This document shows, one piece after another, positions 45,317 to 54,463 of a stretch of 64,000 bases of DNA. Origin of the DNA: Mucilaginibacter celer (GTDB taxonomy: Bacteria; Bacteroidota; Bacteroidia; Sphingobacteriales; Sphingobacteriaceae); assembly GCF_003576455.2 (NCBI RefSeq), contig NZ_CP032869.1:1240001-1304000 (forward strand). Direction: 5' to 3'. The notes beneath the pieces were generated by a model that saw only the letters and a list, made by a program, of their open reading frames with translations, was not told where the DNA came from and searched no databases. Both the position numbers and the translations under genes were made by a program. The first letter of the stretch is position 1. The number at the start of each line of letters is the position of its first letter.

Positions 45317-45422
45317 TTATTAATGAGAATAAAACAAAAATACAGGGCTTAAATTAATAAATTTGCGCGTAAATTTTACAAACAGTAAATTATATTAGCG
45401 GTTAATAATACGCAGATTTATT

Positions 45423-45430
45423 TACATTTG
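45423..45430 (+). promoter_or_regulatory. Putative -7 box of gltA
   Basis: TACATTTG matches the TAnnTTTG -7 consensus, about 20 nt before the ATG. The upstream -33 element is weak (GTTA near 45401). Confidence 0.4.
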
Positions 45431-45449
45431 TTGCAGATACAAATTCTCT

Positions 45450-46736
45450 ATGGCTCAAACAGCACAACTAATACTTGATGATAAAACATTCGAGCTGCCG
45501 GTAATTGAGGGCACTGAAGGTGAAAAGGCAATCGATATTTCTAAGCTTCGCGATCAAACAGGTTATGTTACCCTCGATATCGGGTACAAAAATACAGGCG
45601 CTACCAAAAGCGCCATTACTTTTTTAGATGGAGAGCAGGGCATACTTAAATATCGCGGTTACCCGATTGAACAATTGGCCGAAAAATCATCATTTATTGA
45701 AGTTGCTTATTTGCTGATTTATGGCGAATTGCCAACTGAAGAAAAACTGAAGGCATTTCAATACGAGTTAAGCCGCCATACGCTGGTACACGAGGATATG
45801 AAGAAATTTTTTGATGGTTTCCCGTCAAAATCTCACCCGATGGGGCAGCTGTCATCATTGGTATCGGCTTTATCAGCTTTTTATCCCGAATCATTAAAAC
45901 CATCGCAAACCAACGAAGAGCTTAACCAAAGCATCATTAAAATGATTGCTAAAATGGCTACCGTGGTTTCATGGATCTATAAAAAATCATTAGGTCACCC
46001 GGTTATCTATCCTCAAAATAAATACGATTACGTTACCAACTTCCTACACATGACCTTTGGTCAGCGTACAGAAGAGGTTACTATTGATCCGGTAGTGATT
46101 GATGCTATGAACAAGCTGTTAATTTTACATGCCGATCATGAGCAAAACTGTTCAGCTTCAACTGTACGTATTGTAGGCTCGTCGGATTCTAATATCTACG
46201 CTTCTGTTTCTGCCGGAATCTCTGCCCTTTGGGGACCGCTGCATGGTGGTGCCAACCAGGCCGTAATTGAAATGCTGGAAAAAATTAAAGAAGACGGTGG
46301 TGATACTGATAAATGGATTGCCAAAGCAAAAGATAAAAACGATCCTTTCCGCCTGATGGGCTTTGGTCACCGTGTTTACAAAAACTTTGATCCCCGTGCT
46401 AAAATCATTAAAAAAGCCTGTGATGATATCTTAGAGAAATTAGGCATTAACGATGAGGTGCTGGAAATAGCCAAAAAACTGGAAGAAGTGGCTTTAAAGG
46501 ATCCCTACTTTGTTGAGCGTAAACTTTACCCTAACGTTGATTTTTACTCGGGTATTATTTACCGCGCCTTAGGCTTCCCTACAGACATGTTTACCGTATT
46601 GTTTGCCCTTGGCCGCCTGCCGGGATGGATTGCCCAATGGAAAGAAATGAAAGAGAACAAAGAACCTATTGGGCGCCCGCGCCAGATTTATGTTGGCGCA
46701 ACCTCTAAAGATTATGTGGAAATAGCTAACAGGTAG
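45450..46736 (+). CDS. gltA: Citrate synthase
   Basis: Condenses acetyl-CoA and oxaloacetate in the TCA cycle. The 428-residue length and pattern match the long bacterial type: HADHEQNCSASTVRIVGSS, WGPLHGGANQAVIEML, GFGHRVYKNFDPRA and VDFYSGIIYRALGF with the active-site His and Asp residues. It is monocistronic with its own promoter-like box and a terminator at 46798. Between the stop and the terminator is an array of TTCATAG-like heptamers. Confidence 0.97.
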   Translation: MAQTAQLILDDKTFELPVIEGTEGEKAIDISKLRDQTGYVTLDIGYKNTGATKSAITFLDGEQGILKYRGYPIEQLAEKSSFIEVAYLLIYGELPTEEKLKAFQYELSRHTLVHEDMKKFFDGFPSKSHPMGQLSSLVSALSAFYPESLKPSQTNEELNQSIIKMIAKMATVVSWIYKKSLGHPVIYPQNKYDYVTNFLHMTFGQRTEEVTIDPVVIDAMNKLLILHADHEQNCSASTVRIVGSSDSNIYASVSAGISALWGPLHGGANQAVIEMLEKIKEDGGDTDKWIAKAKDKNDPFRLMGFGHRVYKNFDPRAKIIKKACDDILEKLGINDEVLEIAKKLEEVALKDPYFVERKLYPNVDFYSGIIYRALGFPTDMFTVLFALGRLPGWIAQWKEMKENKEPIGRPRQIYVGATSKDYVEIANR

Positions 46737-46772
46737 TTTTTTCGGTTCATAGTTGATGGATCATAGTTCATA
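46733..46772 (+). repeat. Heptamer array TTCATAG after the gltA stop
   Basis: TTCATAG, TTGATGG, ATCATAG and TTCATAG follow the stop with an exact 7-nt period, starting about 10 nt after the TAG stop. Confidence 0.6.
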
Positions 46773-46797
46773 GAAAAAGAAATCATATTAAATAAGA

Positions 46798-46829
46798 AAA
46801 GCGATGGGGGATGACCTCATCGCTTTTTT
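46798..46829 (+). terminator. Terminator of gltA
   Basis: AAAGCGATG and CATCGCTTT pair around a G-rich loop and are followed by a run of T. Confidence 0.9.
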
Positions 46830-46832
46830 TCA

Positions 46833-46931
46833 GAACCGTTGATGTGTTTGATTTCGCTGATTCTTTAAAAGCCGCAAGTATAAAATAGAATCAACGAAAT
46901 CAACGTAATCAAAAAGGCAATCAACGGTTCA
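46833..46931. repeat. Inverted GAAATCAACG word array
   Basis: GAACCGTTGA (about 46833-46842) pairs perfectly with TCAACGGTTC (46921-46930). Between them words like GATTTCG/GATTC on the left are matched by GAATCAACGAAATCAACG on the right. Same family as 41912 and 54331. Confidence 0.65.
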
Positions 46932-46936
46932 AAAGT

Positions 46937-46968
46937 TAGGCCCGCCGGTTTTCACCATGCGGGCCTTA
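46937..46968 (-). terminator. Probable terminator of the susE-like gene
   Basis: AAGGCCCGC and GCGGGCCTAA pair on the minus strand, about 40 bp after the susE stop; the T run is short. Confidence 0.55.
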
Positions 46969-47004
46969 TATAAATCAATCAATCAACTATTGCTATGTGT
47001 ATGC

Positions 47005-48036
47005 TTACAGCTTAGTTATAGTGCATGTTTTGGCATTAGCGTCAAGTACAATGCGATACGTGCCGTCTGATGTTATTTTGATGTTATCTCCTCCATTGGT
47101 AAGCGCGCCGAGTGGGCCCCCTAAGTTAACTCCCCAATCGTGGTTAAACCTGAACTTCATTTCTTTGCCTCCAATTAGCGTTGATGTAACACTCCATGTT
47201 TTGGCATCGGCGTCGTAAGCCATATCTGTGTCGCCTCCCCATCCGTTAGGTGTGGCATCACCAATAATACTCCAAAACTGTTGTGTTGCTGTAAATGTGC
47301 CTTTTGATTTATCGTTTTGATCGATAACAACGTGTATAGCATAGTAGCCAGGAGAAGGTACTGAAAGGTTATCACCTTTCGCTGTCGAAATATTTCCGCC
47401 GCCTGCGTTACCCCATGAAACATCCCAGGTTCTTTTTGGGGTAAGTTTAAACTCCAGTTTACCAGCCGCAAAGCCAATGTTTGCATCATAAACACCATCG
47501 TTATTAGGCGAGATCAGGCTATCGGCAGTTTTTGGTTCCCAACCTTGATAAGCACCGGGGGCATAAATGTAGCCTGTGCCCTGGTATGGCAATACGGTTA
47601 AAGTAACCACATTTGAGTAAGTTGCTGCAAGGTTTGGTGCCGCCGATGATTTGATACGTACCTCAACCTGCGATGGATCGTTATATGATAACTTCAAAGC
47701 GATAAGCATATCGTTTAGCACACCTACTTTTAGCGTTTGAGTAAGTTTATCGGTACTAACTTCCCTCGCGTTTTTAAAATTGTTTCCTTTTACGTCTACC
47801 TGTACAGTATAAGTAATAGGAGCTTTGTAGCCGGTTACTGACGTAGCAGCCCAGCTAAAGGTTACAGCATCATTAGCGGCATTTGGTTTTGATAACTCAG
47901 GAGTTGTTGTGGTTGATGTTAAAGCACCTACCTTGCCAACGTTTGCTACAACCTTTGTTTCATCCTTTTTACATGATGCCAGCATCAGCAGCGCTATGCC
48001 GCCTATTGCCAAAATCGTGGTAAATATTTTTTTCAT
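47005..48036 (-). CDS. SusE-like outer-membrane glycan-binding lipoprotein
   Basis: A 343-residue lipoprotein (LLMLASCKKDE) of the SusE/SusF type. The N-terminal Ig-like SusE domain (about 25-170) is followed by two carbohydrate-binding modules (about 180-255 and 258-343) with aromatic positions such as QGWEPKTAD, TWDVSWGNAGGG, FWSIIGDATPNGWGGDTDMA and FRFNHDWGVNLG. It would hold glycan at the cell surface for SusC/SusD. It is last in the order SusC-SusD-SusE and ends at a weak terminator. In Bacteroides, SusE and SusF bind starch; the substrate here is inferred only. Confidence 0.9.
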   Translation of the reverse strand: MKKIFTTILAIGGIALLMLASCKKDETKVVANVGKVGALTSTTTTPELSKPNAANDAVTFSWAATSVTGYKAPITYTVQVDVKGNNFKNAREVSTDKLTQTLKVGVLNDMLIALKLSYNDPSQVEVRIKSSAAPNLAATYSNVVTLTVLPYQGTGYIYAPGAYQGWEPKTADSLISPNNDGVYDANIGFAAGKLEFKLTPKRTWDVSWGNAGGGNISTAKGDNLSVPSPGYYAIHVVIDQNDKSKGTFTATQQFWSIIGDATPNGWGGDTDMAYDADAKTWSVTSTLIGGKEMKFRFNHDWGVNLGGPLGALTNGGDNIKITSDGTYRIVLDANAKTCTITKL

Positions 48037-48096
48037 ATCCTTTTTAGGTTTTATGGTTTTACGGGAGATGCTTTGCGGGCACCTCCCGTTATGTTA

Positions 48097-49680
48097 TTAA
48101 TATCCTGTATTTTGTTTCAAATTAGGGTTGGCTGTAACATCGGCTGATGGTAATGGGTATAGGTTCCTGAAGCTTTCAACGCCTTTACCATCTTTTGATC
48201 CTCCTTTAAATGGCCATAGGTAAGTAGCCTCAACAAACTTTTTGTAACGGACTAAATCGGTACGGCGGAAGCCTTCCCAATATAGCTCGCGGCCGCGTTC
48301 ATCTAACAACAAATCGGTAGTTAAGGCAGTTAATTTGCCAACGGTTGCGCTTTGATAAGCACGTGCCCTTAATGCGTTAACATAACTTAAGGCCAGAGTT
48401 GCATCGCCACCGCCACCGCGGGTTGTAGCCTCGGCATAAATAAGGTATTGCTCGGCCAGGCGGAAGATTGGCATATCTACGTCCGCATAATCCTTGCTTT
48501 GTGCAGCGGTGCCATCTATTTTAATGTTTTTAAACTTGGTTATGGCGTAGCCATCGGTAAAAGTACTTATGGTATTAATATCAATGTTTTGACCATCGGT
48601 ATAAAACTGCGCACGCTTATCCGCGCTGCCGGCTCCATCAGGGAACAGGTTTACAAAGGCTTTTGTTGTACGCAAACCAGCCCAGCCACCGGCGATGCCA
48701 AAATCGGCCGAGTTCATGCTGCCGCCAACAGGGGCGTGGGTCATGAAGGTCATACCACCGTAGCTTTGCGTATGCAGACCATCGTAGTTAATGGTTAAAA
48801 TAAATTCGTTTTTATTAAGGTTGTTGTCGGCACGCATTAGTTTTGTGTAGTCACCAATCAGGGTATAGCCCGCGTCGATCACTTTTTTTGAATACGTTAC
48901 CGCGTTGTTGTATTGGGCGGTACCGGTGTAAACTTCGGCGTTAAGATAAATCCTCGCTAATAAGGCCCATGCTGCAGCTTTATCGGCACGGCCGTATTCG
49001 TTTGTTTTTGGAGCAGCTAATGTACCGTCGATGGCTTTAAGTTCACTTTCAATATAAGCAAACAAATCTTTACGACTGATCTGCTTTGGCAGCGGACCGC
49101 CCAGCGGATCATTTTCGGTAACAAATGGAGGGTTGCCAAACAGATCCATCAGGATAGAATATTGGTAAGCCCTTAAAAAACGAGCTTCGGCAACATACTG
49201 GCGTATTTTATCAGCATCGGCACCACTAATACCACGGCTGCTGAGATTGGCATCAGATGATTGGCGGATAAAATCATTAGCCAAAGTGATTTGATACATA
49301 CAACGGTAATATAAACCGGTAAGGAAAGTATTGCTTGATGACCAGGTCATGCTGTGAAAGTCGGGTAAACCTACGTCGCCCCAGCCAACAACAGCCTCGT
49401 CGGTTGATAACTCTTCGGCGCACCACATAAGCCTGAAAAAGTCGGATGTACCTTCGTCAATACCCTGTACGTCGCCATTACCTGCCGGGCCCGAGTTGCC
49501 GGTTAATGCATAGGCAGCATAAACTTTGGCAAAAGCCTTTTTATATCCTTCGGGATTGCTGTAAACCTGTGCCGAGGTAACATCGTTGGTTGGCAGCAGA
49601 TCGAGCTTTTTAGTGCACGACGTAAGGCCGCCGGCAATTAAAGCTGCTACAGTTATATATTTTATTGAATTTCTTTTCAT
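48097..49680 (-). CDS. SusD/RagB-family nutrient-binding lipoprotein
   Basis: A 527-residue surface lipoprotein that caps the SusC channel. It has a lipoprotein signal (IAGGLTSCTKK), the SusD N-terminal motif LLPTNDVTSAQVYSNPEGYK with the helical TPR-like bundle, YVAEARFLRAYQYSILMDLFG, and the C-terminal RagB part with LLLDERGRELYWEGFRRTDLVRY within about 470-495 and the closing NPNLKQNTGY. It lies 29 bp downstream of susC and 60 bp upstream of susE, so the three form an operon. Ligand is unknown. Confidence 0.95.
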   Translation of the reverse strand: MKRNSIKYITVAALIAGGLTSCTKKLDLLPTNDVTSAQVYSNPEGYKKAFAKVYAAYALTGNSGPAGNGDVQGIDEGTSDFFRLMWCAEELSTDEAVVGWGDVGLPDFHSMTWSSSNTFLTGLYYRCMYQITLANDFIRQSSDANLSSRGISGADADKIRQYVAEARFLRAYQYSILMDLFGNPPFVTENDPLGGPLPKQISRKDLFAYIESELKAIDGTLAAPKTNEYGRADKAAAWALLARIYLNAEVYTGTAQYNNAVTYSKKVIDAGYTLIGDYTKLMRADNNLNKNEFILTINYDGLHTQSYGGMTFMTHAPVGGSMNSADFGIAGGWAGLRTTKAFVNLFPDGAGSADKRAQFYTDGQNIDINTISTFTDGYAITKFKNIKIDGTAAQSKDYADVDMPIFRLAEQYLIYAEATTRGGGGDATLALSYVNALRARAYQSATVGKLTALTTDLLLDERGRELYWEGFRRTDLVRYKKFVEATYLWPFKGGSKDGKGVESFRNLYPLPSADVTANPNLKQNTGY

Positions 49681-49709
49681 GTCAATTTCTCTTTACTGTT
49701 GATAAAGTG

Positions 49710-52700
49710 TTATAGCGATAAATTAAGACCTAACACATAAGTACGTGGGCGAGGGTAAAAGTTAGCGTCGATACCGTTACTAACTTCCGGATCAACACCT
49801 TTGTATTTGGTAATTACAAATACGTTTTGAACATTGGCGCTCAAACGCAGGTTGCCGGTGTTGTGGAACAACTTACCAAAGTTGTAACCAACGTTTACGT
49901 TATCCATACGGATAAATGATGCGTTTTGTACAAAATAATCAGATAACCTGCCTTTGTCTGATGAGCCGGTGATGCCGGTTTCCAGTAAATTAGTCGAGGC
50001 GTTATTTAAAATGCCGATACCGTTAAAGATACTTAGCTGTGTTGCTGAACTTGAGAATACGTTGTTATATACATAATTGCCAACGCTTGCCCTGGCCACA
50101 AAACCTGCCGACCATTTGCGGTAGGTAACGTTTGAGCTTAAACCAAAATAACCTTTTGGATCAGAACTTTTGTAACGATAAAGATCGTTTGAGTTTACGA
50201 TACCATCTGTGTTACGATCAACAAATACGCCATCAAGTGGGCGGCCATCTGCACCATAAACCTGTTGATAAACATAGAACGAGTTACGAGGATAACCAAC
50301 CGAATTAATTTGGATAGTATTACCAGTACCACCCGATATGCCGCCCGTAAATACGCCCGGATAGCTCGGATCAGGCGCCAGGGTAAGTTTGGTGATCTTG
50401 TTAGTGGTATAAGTAGCGTTCAGATTAACATTCCAGGTAACATCTTGAGTCCTGATCACATCGGCATTCAGGTTTAATTCCAAACCATTGCTGGTTAAAT
50501 CACCAATATTAGCCACTATATAGTTAGAGAAGTTGGTGCCTGCCGGCTGCGGGATCTGGTTTAACAGTTTTGATGTTTTACGGTGATAGTAATCAACGGT
50601 ACCGGTAATCCGGTTATCAAGGAAACCGAAATCAACAGCTACGTTGGTTGATGCTGTTTGCTCCCAGGTACGCAGTGAATAATAACCACCCGGACGGTAC
50701 AGGTTATAAAAAGTATCGCCTATTTGGTATTGAGCAGTGTTGTTGCTCAGGTTATAAAATGAGATCACATCGTAATTTCCGATACCGTCCTGCTGGCCGG
50801 TAATACCGTAACCTGCGCGTAATTTAAGATCAGACAAGGCAGTTAAACCTTTAAACATCGATTCTTCTTTCAGCTTCCATGCAAATGCAACAGATGGGAA
50901 AGTACCAAACCTTTGATCTGGGTTGAATTTTGACGAACCGTCACGACGTACAGTACCGGTAAGGATGTATTTATCCATAAACACGTAATTTAAACGACCG
51001 TATACCGAGATCAGCCTGTTTTCGGGTTTGTCAAAAGGATATACCGGTTGTGTGCCGGGTTGTTGAACACCATCGCGGGCGAAGTTGCCGAAGTTGTAAT
51101 TGGTGATCGAAAAATCCTGGTATGAATAACCTGCAACCGCGTCGATGTGGCTGGCTATACTTTTGAAGTCTTTAGCGTAGCTCAGGTAACCTTCAAATAT
51201 GGTGTTTGATTGTTTTTGTTTGTACTGGTTGTTTAAACCACGATGAGTAACGCCTTTTGCATCAAGGAAACCTTTGTAGTTTGATGCAGCGCTATCAGGA
51301 ATGATAACGTTCCCGGAACCTTTCGAAATATCATAGCCTAAGTTAACATTGGCGTGTAACTCTGGTAAAAAGTGAAATTTATAGTCTAACTGTAAGTTGC
51401 CGATGCTGCGGTAAACTGTACTGCGGTTGTCCTGCTGCTCCAATAAACCAAGTGGGTTTAAGGTAGCCAGATCTTTAAGTGGACCGCCAGGTTGGGCAGG
51501 GTTATTTAGCCATTGCCAATAGCCACCAAAGCGGTTGTTGCCCGAATATACAGGTTTGGTTGGATCGAAGCTAACAGCCGAGCCGATAGCGCCTTCATTG
51601 GCAAAACGTTGTTTTGATTGTGCGCCTTTAACATTCAGGGTTGCTTTCAGATGGTCCTGGAAAAAGCTTGGGCTTAAGTTGATAGCGCCTGTTATACGTT
51701 GTAATGAACTGGTTTTTAAAATACCGTCCTGGTCAAGGTAACCGGCAGATACGCGGTAGGGGAGGTGTTTGGCAGCACCCGAGACGCTGATATTATTATC
51801 TGTGGTGATGCCTGTTTGGTAAATTTGTTTTTGCCAATCGGTATTAGCGGTACCTAATAAAGCAATTTGAGCAGCGGTGCCATTGGCTTTGGTATAAGCA
51901 CGGATCTGGTCGCCGGTCAATACGGGTACTTCTTTGGTTAGTTTACTGGCCGAAATCTGTGAGCTGAAATCAATAACCGGTTTGCCGCTTTTGCCTTTTT
52001 TAGTGGTGATTAAAATTACACCGTTTGATGCCCTGTTACCATAGATGGCAGCTGCAGAAGCATCTTTTAAAACCGAAAATGATTCGATATCATTAGGGTT
52101 TATCAAACTTAAAGGATTGGCAGCACCCGAGATAGAGTTGTTGCTGATAGGCACACCATCAATTACAATAAGCGGATCATTACTGGCACTTAGTGATACA
52201 CCACCACGGATACGTATGGTGCTACCTGCACCAGGCGCGCCGCTGTTTGATATTACCGATACGCCGGCTACCTTACCCGCAATTAACTGTTCGGGAGTGG
52301 TGATCACACCTTTCTGGAAATCTTTGGCGGTAACATTGGTGATAGCTCCCGAAAGATCTTTTTTGCGCTGAGTACCGTAACCGATAACCACCACTTCATT
52401 GAGGCTTTTACTTTCGGGTACAAGACTGAAGTTTAAGGTGCTTGTACCGCTAACATTTACCGCTTGTTTTAAAGTAACATAACCGATAAACTTAATGCTA
52501 AGGGTATAGCTACCGGCTTTAACATTGTTAATGGCATAGTTACCATTAGCATCGGTAGTTGAGCCGATGGTGGTGCCGTCGATAGTAACCGTAGCGCCGG
52601 GCAGGGGCTGGTTAGTTTCGTCGGATACCTTTCCTTTAATGCTTCCGGTTTGAGCAAATGCCATGACAGACATCATCAGGAAAGCGCAAAGAAGAACATA

Positions 52701-52724
52701 CTTTTTTGAGTAATTTTTTCTCAT
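49710..52724 (-). CDS. SusC/RagA-family TonB-linked outer-membrane transporter
   Basis: A 1004-residue TonB-dependent transporter. After the signal peptide (ending MAFAQ) comes a CarboxypepD_reg-like domain (about 25-105, GSIKGKVSDETNQPLPGAT), then the SusC-specific signature NEVVVIGYGTQRKKDLSGA (about 109-127), the plug (SNSGAPGAGSTIRIRGG, YGNRASNGVILITTKKGK) and the barrel ending YVLGLNLSL. It has no N-terminal STN domain, so it should not signal to an anti-sigma factor. It imports an oligosaccharide captured by the SusD/SusE lipoproteins. A promoter-like site lies about 84-114 bp upstream. Confidence 0.96.
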   Translation of the reverse strand: MRKNYSKKYVLLCAFLMMSVMAFAQTGSIKGKVSDETNQPLPGATVTIDGTTIGSTTDANGNYAINNVKAGSYTLSIKFIGYVTLKQAVNVSGTSTLNFSLVPESKSLNEVVVIGYGTQRKKDLSGAITNVTAKDFQKGVITTPEQLIAGKVAGVSVISNSGAPGAGSTIRIRGGVSLSASNDPLIVIDGVPISNNSISGAANPLSLINPNDIESFSVLKDASAAAIYGNRASNGVILITTKKGKSGKPVIDFSSQISASKLTKEVPVLTGDQIRAYTKANGTAAQIALLGTANTDWQKQIYQTGITTDNNISVSGAAKHLPYRVSAGYLDQDGILKTSSLQRITGAINLSPSFFQDHLKATLNVKGAQSKQRFANEGAIGSAVSFDPTKPVYSGNNRFGGYWQWLNNPAQPGGPLKDLATLNPLGLLEQQDNRSTVYRSIGNLQLDYKFHFLPELHANVNLGYDISKGSGNVIIPDSAASNYKGFLDAKGVTHRGLNNQYKQKQSNTIFEGYLSYAKDFKSIASHIDAVAGYSYQDFSITNYNFGNFARDGVQQPGTQPVYPFDKPENRLISVYGRLNYVFMDKYILTGTVRRDGSSKFNPDQRFGTFPSVAFAWKLKEESMFKGLTALSDLKLRAGYGITGQQDGIGNYDVISFYNLSNNTAQYQIGDTFYNLYRPGGYYSLRTWEQTASTNVAVDFGFLDNRITGTVDYYHRKTSKLLNQIPQPAGTNFSNYIVANIGDLTSNGLELNLNADVIRTQDVTWNVNLNATYTTNKITKLTLAPDPSYPGVFTGGISGGTGNTIQINSVGYPRNSFYVYQQVYGADGRPLDGVFVDRNTDGIVNSNDLYRYKSSDPKGYFGLSSNVTYRKWSAGFVARASVGNYVYNNVFSSSATQLSIFNGIGILNNASTNLLETGITGSSDKGRLSDYFVQNASFIRMDNVNVGYNFGKLFHNTGNLRLSANVQNVFVITKYKGVDPEVSNGIDANFYPRPRTYVLGLNLSL

Positions 52725-52807
52725 TTACTTATTGATTTTTATGAATAAAAAAAGGCTTAATTTGTCGGCTATAATTGGTTTATAATAGTTGCCGAAACAG
52801 CATGCGA

Positions 52808-52838
52808 CTAATTTACATTTACAAATATCAATTGCAAA
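52808..52838 (-). promoter_or_regulatory. Putative promoter of the susC operon
   Basis: On the minus strand TTTG (52835-52838), 19 nt, TAAATTAG (52808-52815). It fits TTTG-N19-TAnnTTTG with one mismatch and would give a leader of about 75 nt. Confidence 0.4.
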
Positions 52839-53024
52839 TTTTATGTAAAAGATAATTTTAAAGCGTTTAATTAAGGCTTTTTTAACTGAAAAGAAATATT
52901 GAAAAGTGTTAAAAAAGATGTCAAAAAATATTGTTTTTATGCGAAATTTGGATTTAAACGGGCATTTATTAAAAATGTAAGTGTCAATAATACACAATAG
53001 GTGATTTTACTTTAATGCAATCAA

Positions 53025-53055
53025 TTTCCGGGAACGTTCCCGGAAACGTTCCCGG
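53025..53055. promoter_or_regulatory. Double palindromic operator, LacI-type centre
   Basis: A perfect 22-bp palindrome (53025-53046) with core CCGGGAACGTTCCCGG (53028-53043) is followed, sharing CCGG, by a second core at 53040-53055 with one change. The AACGTT centre is the style of LacI-family operators. It ends 16 bp before the esterase ATG, suitable for repression. Confidence 0.65.
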
Positions 53056-53071
53056 TTTTTACTGTTTTACG

Positions 53072-54211
53072 ATGACGAAAAAAATAATTTTCTGCGCGTT
53101 TTGGCTTTTGAGCCAAAATTTTTTGCTTTTTGCACAGGTGAAAATCAATGTTTTTACCGGCAAAATTCCGGCTCTGAAAAGTGCTTCCGAACGTCTGTTT
53201 TTAGCAGGTGATTTTAACGGTTGGAACCCTGGCGATAAGGCCTGGGAACTGATCAATACTGATGGTGAAAAGTACGCTTTATCCAAAGAACTACGCGCCG
53301 GCATCTATCATTTTAAAATTACCCGCGGCAGCTGGAGCACAGTTGAATGCGATGCCTCGGGAAAACAAATTGATAACCGCCTTTTAAAACTCAGCACCGA
53401 TACCACAGTAACACTTGATGTAGCAGGCTGGCAGGATAATTTTACCCCGGCCGAAAAGAAACATACGGCCACCGCGCAGGTACACGTTATCAGCGAAAAA
53501 TTTGATATGCCGCAGCTTGGCCGCCAACGCCGGGTTTGGATCTATCTGCCTGCAGGCTATGAAGCAGCCAAAAAGAAATACCCGGTGATTTACATGCACG
53601 ACGGGCAAAACCTTTTTGATGAATATACCTCTGGCTATGGCGAATGGGGGATAGATGAATTGATGGATAAGGTAACGGCCAAAAATCAGTGTATTATAGT
53701 TGGCATTGACCATGGTGGTGATAATCGCATAACCGAATATGATCCTTACGATTCGAAATATGGAAAGGGCAGGGGTGATGATTATGTGCAGTTTTTAATT
53801 AAAAACCTCAAGCCTTATGTCGATACCCACTACCGCACTATTAAAGATGCAAAGCATACAACAATTGCAGGCAGCTCGATGGGAGGGTTGATCTCGATGT
53901 ATGCCGCTGTTAAACATCCGGAGGTGTTTGGCAATGCCGGGATCTTTTCGCCTGCGCTTTGGATAGCTCCGGATCTTTATAAGCTGGTTAAAGAAACAGC
54001 ATTAAGCAAATCGGCACGTTTTTATTTTGTTTGCGGCGATGCTGAAAGTGACAGTATGGTTGCAGATATGCTGAAGATGGCCGATCTGGTAAAGCTAAAA
54101 GGTATCAAGCCGCAAAATGCACCTGTGGTGGTTATTAAAGGCGCATTACACAATGAAAAACAATGGAACGGAGATTGGCCGGGATTTTATGAATGGTTAA
54201 TGCGGAAATAG
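53072..54211 (+). CDS. Secreted esterase with N-terminal glycan-binding-like domain
   Basis: A 379-residue protein with a signal peptide (ending FLLFAQ). Residues about 20-120 resemble a CBM48/AMPK-type domain (SERLFLAGDFNGWNPGDKAW; GIYHFKITRGSW), and residues 135-379 an Esterase_D/Fes-like alpha/beta-hydrolase: YPVIYMHDGQNLFDE, IAGSSMGGLISMYAAVKHPE with the nucleophile Ser, and a His near the end (GALHNEKQW). It may deacylate a sugar or sugar ester taken up by the divergent Sus system. I chose ATG 53072, since the longer frame to 53015 translates the operator palindrome. The stop is followed by an AAGCCGG-type array. Confidence 0.87.
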   Translation: MTKKIIFCAFWLLSQNFLLFAQVKINVFTGKIPALKSASERLFLAGDFNGWNPGDKAWELINTDGEKYALSKELRAGIYHFKITRGSWSTVECDASGKQIDNRLLKLSTDTTVTLDVAGWQDNFTPAEKKHTATAQVHVISEKFDMPQLGRQRRVWIYLPAGYEAAKKKYPVIYMHDGQNLFDEYTSGYGEWGIDELMDKVTAKNQCIIVGIDHGGDNRITEYDPYDSKYGKGRGDDYVQFLIKNLKPYVDTHYRTIKDAKHTTIAGSSMGGLISMYAAVKHPEVFGNAGIFSPALWIAPDLYKLVKETALSKSARFYFVCGDAESDSMVADMLKMADLVKLKGIKPQNAPVVVIKGALHNEKQWNGDWPGFYEWLMRK

Positions 54212-54213
54212 CC

Positions 54214-54275
54214 AATAAGTCCGGAAGCCGGCAAGCCGGAAAGACGCTTTCGCCGTCCCGGCTTCCGAACTTTTT
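54214..54275. repeat. Inverted AAGCCGGN word array after the esterase gene
   Basis: Left arm AAGTCCGG, AAGCCGGC, AAGCCGGA, AAGACGC (8-nt period) pairs with a right arm including CCCGGCTTCCGAAC. A T run follows, so it may act as terminator. Confidence 0.65.
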
Positions 54276-54330
54276 CCGTGCAGTTATGTCTTTTCTACCG
54301 GATGCTCATTTTTCCCCATGTATTAACAAA

Positions 54331-54370
54331 AAATCAGCGAAATCAACGTAATCAAAAAAATCAACGGTTC
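54331..54370 (+). repeat. GAAATCAACG word array, single arm
   Basis: ATCAGCGAA, ATCAACGTA, ATCAAAAAA and ATCAACGGTTC form a 9-10-nt-period array equal to the right arm at 46890-46930. Confidence 0.6.
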
Positions 54371-54463
54371 AAAAATGTGAGCGTTACCTATGCACGGGCT
54401 GTACACCCATATGCCTGCAGGCTCCACCGCACTAACACAGCCGACCCATCATTCCACACAACA

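Larger units (their letters stand above)
52725..53071. other. 347-bp divergent region between susC and the esterase gene
   Basis: AT-rich on the susC side with the promoter candidate at 52808-52838; on the esterase side it carries the GC-rich double palindrome at 53025-53055. Confidence 0.5.

Noticed and set aside
52725..52997. 90-residue ORF in the susC leader
   Set aside because: AT-rich noncoding spacer with a promoter candidate; composition is all Phe/Lys/Ile from A and T runs.
53015..53071. Upstream extension of the esterase gene
   Set aside because: It translates the GGAACGTTCC palindrome; the signal peptide starts at 53072.
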